Source: Lentinus brumalis (Eukaryota > Basidiomycota > Agaricomycetes > Polyporales > Polyporaceae). Taken from it: DNA of 64,000 nucleotides. Below the pieces are notes generated by a model, which saw nothing but the letters and a program-made list of their open reading frames with translations, was not told where the DNA came from and did not search any database. Numbering within the stretch: position 1 is the stretch's first letter; every line of letters starts with the position of its first letter. Below are positions 56,860 to 64,000 of this stretch, piece by piece. Where the stretch lies: contig MARA01000011.1 in the NCBI GenBank assembly GCA_001792895.1, positions 682,001 to 746,000 of the forward strand, read 5' to 3'. Made by a program: the position numbers and the translations under genes.

Positions 56860-58959
56860 TCACCGCGCACGACGTCCACCGCCACCACCGAGAACGACTA
56901 ATTTGTTACTTCGCTTCTTCCCGCCACCCTTCGCAGTACGCTGCTCCAGCTCGTGAAACGCCATGTCAAGCTCCCACTCGTCCTCCGGGCTCCCGCCGCT
57001 CCGTGTGGCGGCACCGGGAGGGCGGGGGCCGAGGGGGCGGCCCTGAGCAGCGGTCGCCGTCGCTGCGAAACTGCGTCCGCCCCATGCGCCCGTGGCCAGC
57101 GGCGCAGACGCCTCCTCCTCCTGGTCGCCAGTCGGTGCGCCGCCGAGCGAAGGGTCGCCCGCGATGTCGAGCGCGACCGACACCGGAGCAACGGGGGCGC
57201 TGTATCCGAACTCGTGCCACGTCTGCGCGAGTTTCTCCCTCTCCCGCTCCTCCGCGCGAGCGCGCGCTTTGTCGTCCTTCCGGCCCTTCTCCTTGCGCCG
57301 CGCACGACGGGTCTTGAGGGCATTCTCGAAGGGGCGAAGACCCTCGGGACCGACGACACCTGAGAGATCTGCCTCTACGAAGACGACGTCGGCGCCCTCC
57401 GGGAGGTGCGCTATGTACTTGCACCGTTTACGGAGGTCGTCGTTGACGGTGCTGTCGGTACGGTTCTCGACACGGACCGTGATCTCGTCAGGGAAGGAAG
57501 CGTAGTTGTGGAAGTGGGACAGGAGGATCTTGATGTCAAGAGGATGGAGGTAGATCGGCTGCCCAGTAGCAGCCTGGTAGTAGTAGTAAGTCGACGTAGA
57601 TGGTGGTGGTGGGTTCAGGTTGCGCCGTTGGCGCTGGTTGCGACCCGGGGTCGGTATGGGGGCCGATTCCCGAGGCGACGGTGGTGCAACATATCCCGGA
57701 CCTCGTGTCGCAAGAAATGCGTCCGGGACCTCATCAGGGGCAACGGGAGGCGGTGGTGCGTCTGCTCTGCGTTGACGGTCGCGTATTGCGCGTTCCTGGA
57801 GTTGCTGCGAGACATGACGCGCCGTTTCTATCGCCTCCCGAAGATGTGGCGTGTCCAAGGCGGACGCTTTCTCGATCTGGTGGCGTACCTTCGCGTCAGC
57901 AGCGTCGATGAACACGGCACCAAGTTCGTCGCCCATGCCACTTAGTAACCTCCGCTCGGTAGCGAGGTCATCGAGGTCCTTGGTAAGGTCCTCAATCAAG
58001 TCCGATGGCGTGGCCAACATGAACTTTGCAAATGCGAACACATCAGGCAGAAAGTGGAACGGTGCCTGATGAGGGGGTAGGAGGTCGGAGGGCCAGGTGG
58101 ATGACCGAGGTAACGCGAGCGTCGTTATCTGTGGCCGCTGAATAAGACGCATTCGCAATGTAGTCCCAGATTCGTGTGAGTGAGAAGCCGATGAAGCAGA
58201 GCCTTCAGCAGGACCCTCCTCAATCTCCGGCGCGGATATCTCGTCCAGCCATTTGACAGCTTTGAGCTGCCGCTCGTTGACTGAATCGTAGCAGATGGGA
58301 CACCTGACCCATTTGGGCTGATCCGAGGTGCTTAGCAGGTGGAGAATGCATGGATAGCAGTAGACCTTGGATACACAGGGTGAGATCAAAGAGCGCAGAT
58401 ATGAGAGTGTAAGGACGACGTACATGGCCACATTTGGTCATCCTGGGTGCAGTAGGAGGCGAGAGGCAGATCGGGCAGCTGAGGACATCATCGGCTGAGA
58501 CAGTCTGTTCTCTTGATGCCGGTGAGAGGTTGTTCCCTCTAGGAACGATGACTTGAAGGATGTCATGCCACTGGAAGTATCTTGACAAGCACGTTGGTCG
58601 CACCGAGATAGGTCTGATAACGCGGGGAGGTACTCACATATCCGGGTCGGCGAAATGCACTGTGTAATCACCGGTTGGATTCATAACGAAGCGGTATTGA
58701 GCGTTGACGAAGCCTAACTCCCACATGAAGACCTGCAGGAAGAACATGATGATCGACGGTACTTACGCTCCTTGTTCCAGATGCCATGATTATTACCAGT
58801 CTTCCTCGCCCGGCGCGGGATGCTCGTAAGATTATGAGACTGTCTAGGAGGTAGTGTAAAGTTGAGGAGATGATTGAGAGACTGCGCAGAGGTCTTGGAG
58901 GAACGCTTGTTGTTCTGATTGGGGTTTGCGGAATGGGGGGCGGTCGCAGGGGTAATCAT
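56860..58959 (-). CDS. RNF10-like RING-type E3 ubiquitin ligase
   Basis: A homologue of animal RNF10, a RING E3 acting on 40S ribosomal proteins in stalled initiation. The ATG at 58959 starts MITPATAPHSANPNQNNK; a basic N-terminus (PRQSHNLTSIPRRARK) is followed across an intron by RFVMNPTGDYTVHFADPD near 58640-58690, the RNF10 pre-RING signature. The RING follows: VLSCPICLSPPTAPRMTKCG near 58430-58480, an intron, then YCYPCILHLLSTSDQPKWVR with CPICYDSV near 58280-58360, giving a C3HC4 set. The C-terminal half has PLDIKILLSHFHNYASFPDE near 57480-57540, GADVVFVEADLSGVV near 57370, a Lys/Arg/Glu helix and a low-complexity tail ending GGGGGRRAR at 56860. Four short introns. Catalytic cysteines are intact. 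Confidence 0.92.
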
Positions 58960-59230
58960 GGCGAGACAGAGACGAGACAGCTAAGTCCTCCCGGTCGTAA
59001 TACAAGAGAGATGATATGGTATCGACAAAGAGTACAGCCAGAAGCTAGATGCAGAGACACAGTGCGGATGCAAGGCGAGAGACGGCCTTCCCTTGGGTGA
59101 GGGAAGCTTACCGACGGTGTGAGGGACAACTCGCTCACCCATGACTCTATGCCTTCGCGCACGTGCTTCGCTCCCGCCCCTCAACCGGCGCTAATGGGTG
59201 TCCTCTGTCCTCTTCTGTCCCAAGTCCACG
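58960..59230. promoter_or_regulatory. divergent promoter RNF10-like / WBP11
   Basis: A 271-bp head-to-head spacer serving two housekeeping genes. No TATA box is seen. Confidence 0.4.
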
Positions 59231-61108
59231 ATGGCGAAGGGCAAGTCCGCCAACCCGGCCGATGCCTTTCGTGAGTGTCTGTGTTGCTTCTCGCTTTAAT
59301 ATACTGAATCCTTGTCAGGCAAGGCACAGAGGAAGAAAGAGCTCAAGAAGGCAAGGATGGAGCATCATATACTGTTCACCACTCGTACTCATGCAACGCA
59401 ATGTAGTAGAACAAGGCGGATCGTGCCAAAGCACGCGACTTCGCGCTAGTAAAGAAGGATACGCGAGGTGAGCTCTATGTCACGTCTCATACGCTTGGTA
59501 TCTCATCAATGACGCGCCTCAAGACCTCGAGGATGACATCGCGAAGCTCGAGGCTGCGTCCGAGCTGTCCGCATCGGACAAGGCTCGCCTGACAGAACTG
59601 AAGAGCGAGCTGGAGAAGATAACCAAGAAGAAGGAGGAGTATGTCCAAGAGCATCCCGAACATCGTAAGCTGGTCTTCAGGTCGCGCAGACCGACCGAGT
59701 CTCGCGATGAGAAGACAGACGAGAGCACCGCGCCGAAGAAGAGGAACCTATTCAAGAAGAACGGACTCCCTCGTCACCCAGAGCGGAGTATATACTACGA
59801 TCCAGTTATGAACCCGTACGGTGTCCCCCCTCCCGGCATGCCTTACGTTGAGCGAGGTATGCAACACGTATTGAATGTTTGGAATGGGACTTATCTCCGT
59901 CTCTACAGCTCTTCTGTCACATGAGGTCGACAGTGAAGCAGAAGAAGCATCTGGTGCGTACTATACGTTATGTCGCCAGCATTCGCCTCATGAGCTTCCT
60001 TTGAGTAGATGACGACATCGTTATGCCCGAAGGACCGCCTCCGGAGGGAAACTCAGACGATAGCGATGATGATATACCTATGCCAGAGGGCCCACCACCG
60101 CCCAAGCCTGGTGCACAGCAGGGTACGCAGTTCCTTGTAACCTGGTTGCTCCCGCTAATCTCAACTGAAGTTCCTCCCCCGCTTCCCCAATTTCTCCCAT
60201 CCCATGCTCCGCCACTGCCAGGCGCAGCCTTTGCGCCACCGCTTCCACCTCCGGGCATCCCCCCATTATCAGTAGGAGCATCGTTCCCTCCACCTCCGCC
60301 GCCTGGTATCCCGATGATGTCTTCGTCATCTGACGCTCTTCCCCCACCCCCACCCCCACCTCCTGGATTTCCTGCAATGTCCTCGCCTCCTCCCCCGCCG
60401 CCTGGGTTCTCTACGATGGCCTCGCCTCAGCCTCCGCCGCCGCCCGGATTCCCAGTCATGTCGTCCTTCCCACCTCCCCCACCGCCGGGCTTCCCTCCCC
60501 TGCCTGGAGCTCCCTTGCCGCCTCCAGCTGGCTTCCCGCCATTTCCACCAACCCATATGCAACTGCCAATGCCCGCACCTCCTCCCGGATTTTATCCTCG
60601 TAGAGGGCCGAACGCAAGTGTGGTCCAGGACCCGCTATCGTCGATACCTCATCAGACCTACCAGGCACACCGAGCTGCGAGAGCTGCGCAACCCCATAAT
60701 CCTTCATTGCCACCCAAGCCGATATCTGGAGGCGTGCGTCTGGGACCAGGCGGCTCGACAGCTGCACCTCCTGCATCGGCAGTCATCTCGGCGGAACCGG
60801 AGTTGCGCGACTTCAAGAAAGAGGCCACTGCGTTCGTTCCTGCGGCTCTGAAGCGAAAGAAGCCCGCCGGAGCAGGTTCCCGAGTAAACGCGGCACCCAC
60901 CGTGGGTACCACGGACGGCGAGGCGGATGACATCGAAGCTGCCCCTGCTGCACGGCCTGACCTCTTGACGACACTTCAAGGCAAGATTGGGGCACCTCCA
61001 GCGAAGAAGCCCAAAGTCGAGACGAAAGGACAGGAGCAGGCGAAGCCGAAGGACGACTATGATAAGTTCATGGAGGAGATGAGTGACATCTTGGGTCCCA
61101 AGGCGTGA
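59231..61108 (+). CDS. WBP11-like splicing factor (NPWBP), proline-rich
   Basis: A nuclear WW-domain-binding protein of the spliceosome, regulating PP1. The ATG at 59231 starts MAKGKSANPADAF, then KAQRKKELKK, the WBP11 N-terminal basic signature. After small introns near 59275, 59360-59430 and 59470-59520 comes the coiled coil DLEDDIAKLEAASELSASD. A central block reads RNLFKKNGLPRHPERSIYYD with PYGVPPPGMPYVER near 59740-59850, matching the conserved NPYGxPPPG motif. Acidic repeats (DIVMPEGPPPEGNSDDSDDD near 60010-60080) lead into a long PPPPPPG-type region (60200-60600), the WW/SH3 ligand. The C-terminal FKKEATAFVPAALKRKKPA near 60810 is a strongly conserved WBP11 motif. It ends SDILGPKA at a TGA at 61106-61108. 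Confidence 0.93.
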
Positions 61109-62130
61109 CTATACGGTGCGATGTTCACATGTGCTTTCTGTACTACATGCATCCTGCCCCGTAATGCCAGTAGACTGTTTAGGTGAACGTTAGCCCACCT
61201 CACCCCGAAGGAATCGGGATGATCGACGTAGGTGTCCCACCACAACTGCCGGTGGCCATGCGATTAGTTGACGACCTACCAGCTGCGTGTCTGCAATCCT
61301 CAGGATGCCGTTCGCATTCACAACACGCAAACGACTCGTCTCCCTCACATCTGCCTCGGAAGAGAAACATCCGTGGACTTCACCAGGTAGGTAGAGGTCA
61401 GTAGGGGTAGCGTCATCGCGCTTACGCGGCCTCAGTGCCGCGCGGATGACGGAGTACCGATCTCACCGATCTTTAGCAAAGCCTCGATCGGCGCTGCCAG
61501 AGCGAGGCCGCTCAAGTTCAGCTCAGGAGTCCCGAATTGCAACTGCCAAGAATTCAAGGGTTGTCTCGTCTTCGTACTAGTAGTATCGGTCTGTGAGACA
61601 TCCCATACTTGGGTCATACAAGGTGCGACTCCCGAGCTATCCACAGTAACACGCAATGCTTCAGCCCCTCTCATCTAGACATATAGACCATAATCTGGGC
61701 GATCGTGTTTGATGACATCCGGCCCAGAGCTTACGAAGTCTTGATCACCTCGGCGTGGCCGCACGTAACGCGTACCCCTCGAGCGCCGCCAATCCGCATC
61801 TGATTACTGTAATCCGCTGCCCGCGGACACGCACACAGTCACCTACACATCCGCCCGCATCCGATTTCGGTGGCCGGGAGCGGTGTGTATACAGCCTCAC
61901 TTTATAAGCCATCGCTCGCCCAACTCAGCCCCGCCGAATCCATCGCCCTCCCTGCGCCAGTGCCGCCGGTCTGTCTCTTCCCGCCTGTAGCTTCAGCCTC
62001 GCGAGCTTCGCGTGCCGGTAGAGTCGGCGTTTTCTCAGTTTTCACTCGGTGAGAGGGGTTGGCAGCAGCTTTTTCGCAAAGCAACAAATTTGCGCGGATC
62101 GGGGTGTCGAACGGCTCTCAGCCTGCGACC
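61109..62130. other. spacer between WBP11 and the last gene
   Basis: About 1 kb with only short ORFs on both strands (for example 61432-61674) that show no resemblance to known families. A TTTATAAG at about 61900-61907 lies 224 bp before the next ATG and may be its TATA box. Confidence 0.4.
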
Positions 62131-63518
62131 ATGAACTGCTCCTCTCCAACACGACAGGCAATTCCACATCATATTCTCCTCGCAACGTTCGACTTCTTCG
62201 ACAATCGGCAGACGGGTTGTTGTCCTGCGGCGGCGATGCTGGAATTCGTGCAAGCCGGTGTCAGGATCCTGCTCATTGCTGTAGCGGGTGTGGCGCTCGC
62301 TCTTGGTGGAATCGTCGTGGTGAGTCTTACTCATTAATACCACTCCAACAATTAATCATGTGTCACAGAGCGTCCTCGCATACGTGAGGGAGCTCTACAC
62401 TTTCAATGCCCGTCGGAAACAGGGCACTGTTCAAGCGGGACGCGACGCCACTCCGCCACGCCGCGATACCACTTCCCCCATTCGGAAATCACGACCGCGA
62501 CGTAACGTTACCAAGCCTGCGTTGACTCCTATTCCTGCTAGTCCTGTGGAGAGCGCGAGCACACCGGTGTCACCCGCCACACCATTGCAGAGTTCCAGCC
62601 GTGAGTCTTCGCGTACTCGGCAACAACCCATCTCGCGAAAGCGCAGTTCCCCTCGGACGCACGTGAAGCGTGTCAGTTCGCCCAGTTCGGCGGGGTCGTC
62701 TGAGACCGCCTTCGAGTTTGAGCGTACGCCACGCCCTGCTTCCCTTGTGTCTAGTCGGCCTCTACCGCTCTCACAATCCTCCGATTCATCGCCTCCAGCT
62801 TCGACGGACGCTTCGGTGGCATCTATCTCATCAGAGGAGCAAGGCGAGTCTCCTTCTCGCGGTGTGCTTCAAAGAATACGGAGTCAGCACAGTACACGTA
62901 GGTCTTGTTTGCTTGAGAACTCTTCGGTATCACTGACTACGTTGGCTGACACAGTGCGCGATCGCTGTCTCATTCGCGCTCAGAGTATACCGACACAGAA
63001 AGCTCCGCGCAATCCGCGCCGACGGACCGATCCATACCAAGCCCCTTACAACTTCCCCACCCCTTGTCCCCTGATGCAGGAACGTACCTCCAGGAGATAA
63101 TCAGCGAGCGTCATGGCAGGAGTCCATCCACTTTTGTCGAGAAAGTCCGTTTCGCTTCGCTGCCCTCTTCTCCCTCTTCTCTACGAGAGACCCACGATCT
63201 TCCCGAGCCAAATCTTGCGCATTCTGTCCCCAGTCCTACTCGGGAAGAAGCTGAACAGACAACCAAGTCCACGAGACGCCATCGTTGGTCCTGGCATATG
63301 CCACACCTGCCAGAGAGGACACGTTCTGTCGACGCTGATCGCAACATACGCACTACATCGGAGAAGCAGCACAGAGATGGCTTCCCGAGATTCAAGCTCG
63401 GGCATAAGAAGCGGTACGTCTTGTGCACGAGATATGGATGAGCGATGTGCTCACTCTGATGTTGCCGTCCAGACGGAGCGTCGGTGATGAAGACGTGGCT
63501 ACACCGAAAGCGATGTAG
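62131..63518 (+). CDS. serine-rich single-pass membrane protein, function unknown
   Basis: The ATG at 62131 (or the internal ATG at 62236 giving MLEFVQAGVRIL) begins a protein with one hydrophobic segment, RILLIAVAGVALALGGIVV near 62260-62320. An intron (GTGAGT..ACAG) joins it to SVLAYVRELYTFNARRKQG, followed by a long Ser/Pro/Arg-rich disordered region with many SP and RS dipeptides (62400-62880). An intron GTAGGT near 62899 to CTCAG near 62985 keeps phase into YTDTESSAQSAPTDRS. The last intron (GTACGT near 63416 to CCAG near 63472) gives the end RRSVGDEDVATPKAM at a TAG at 63516-63518. The many SP sites could be phosphorylation targets. I recognise no domain. Confidence 0.55.
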
Positions 63519-64000
63519 TTGCTGATTCTCTCGACCACCCCCCCTTGAGCGGGCGCCTTGTATACAGGGTGACGGCCTAACACCGTTCCCGACGTCTCAC
63601 TAGTTCATGCGTAGATGATATTCATCCCTAAGTACCTGCACAAACACCTCTATCTACCTACATAGTCGCATCAGTATCATTATCCACGTATCTGCGTTCT
63701 GTCCAATTTCCATGATCAATTAGAGCAGCACACACCCCACTCATTCGAAGCTCACTGCGCCCATGCGCCCACAGTAGTGTATCAAGGCACATATCTCCAT
63801 TGTCGCTATGTAAATCTTAGACAGACTTTTCGCTGTACCTTTGTTGTCGACACCGCACGCCAATGCAATGCGATCTTTGCACTTCCAGTTGAGCGTTCGT
63901 CACAAGCATCATGTAGAAGCGTACATTATTGATACACTGTGGTTAACCTTGTCAGTTAACCGGCAGCCCGAGTTCGGCACGATCTCTTGGCTCGGTGACG
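63519..64000. other. window end, no gene seen
   Basis: 3' flank of the serine-rich protein gene and unassigned sequence. No coding frame, tRNA or repeat could be supported before the edge. Confidence 0.4.

Noticed and set aside
56953..57945. Several plus-strand frames of 130-180 residues opposite the RNF10-like gene
   Set aside because: They overlap one another in different frames and are dominated by Arg/Pro/Ser from antisense GC-rich codons; the minus-strand RNF10 motifs explain the region.

Overview
The window is a piece of a filamentous basidiomycete nuclear genome, most likely an Agaricomycete and possibly Polyporales. This rests on moderately GC-rich sequence, many short introns (about 50-70 nt, GTRNGN...YAG), and family content: DUF6533-type membrane proteins, a Grifola-like peptidyl-Lys M35 protease, F-box/LRR proteins, degenerate fungal kinase-like proteins and multi-FAS1 proteins. 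Gene models below are hand-spliced: outer coordinates run from start codon to stop codon and include introns.

Layout. 0-9 kb is primary metabolism and housekeeping: methylmalonate-semialdehyde dehydrogenase (+), low-molecular-weight protein tyrosine phosphatase (-), a GT32-like Golgi glycosyltransferase (-) and pyruvate kinase (-). 9.4-13.5 kb holds a multi-pass membrane protein of unknown role, a 1.7 kb gene-poor gap and a single-pass membrane protein. 13.9-26.3 kb is trafficking, acidification and mitochondria: Rab GDI (+), the RAVE subunit Rav1 (-), a membrane-anchored multi-FAS1 protein (+) and the carnitine/acylcarnitine carrier (+). 26.6-31.9 kb has an unrecognised intron-rich gene, mitochondrial N-acetylglutamate synthase (-) and an intron-containing tRNA-Asp(GTC). 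32-40 kb has one doubtful small ORF, an acid sphingomyelinase-like phosphodiesterase (+) and the M35 protease (-), then a complete CACTA-type MITE at 40260-40697. 41-43.5 kb is the CLN3/Btn1 homologue (-).

43.9-53.8 kb is an accessory-looking block: two divergent pseudokinase-like genes in inverted orientation around an F-box gene, two more F-box/LRR genes, and a DUF6533 protein. 54.9-63.5 kb returns to conserved genes: the osmosensor SHO1 (+), an RNF10-like RING E3 ligase (-), the splicing factor WBP11 (+) and a basidiomycete-type serine-rich single-pass protein (+).

RAV1 (V-ATPase assembly), CLN3/BTN1 (vacuolar homeostasis), sphingomyelinase and GDI all touch endolysosomal biology, but they are separate transcription units on mixed strands and I see no evidence of a functional cluster. 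No CRISPR array, rRNA, bacterial-type operon or biosynthetic gene cluster is present. The most distinctive items are the CACTA MITE with intact target-site duplication, the inverted pair of pseudokinases with different catalytic losses, and the unidentified gene at 26.6-28.5 kb.
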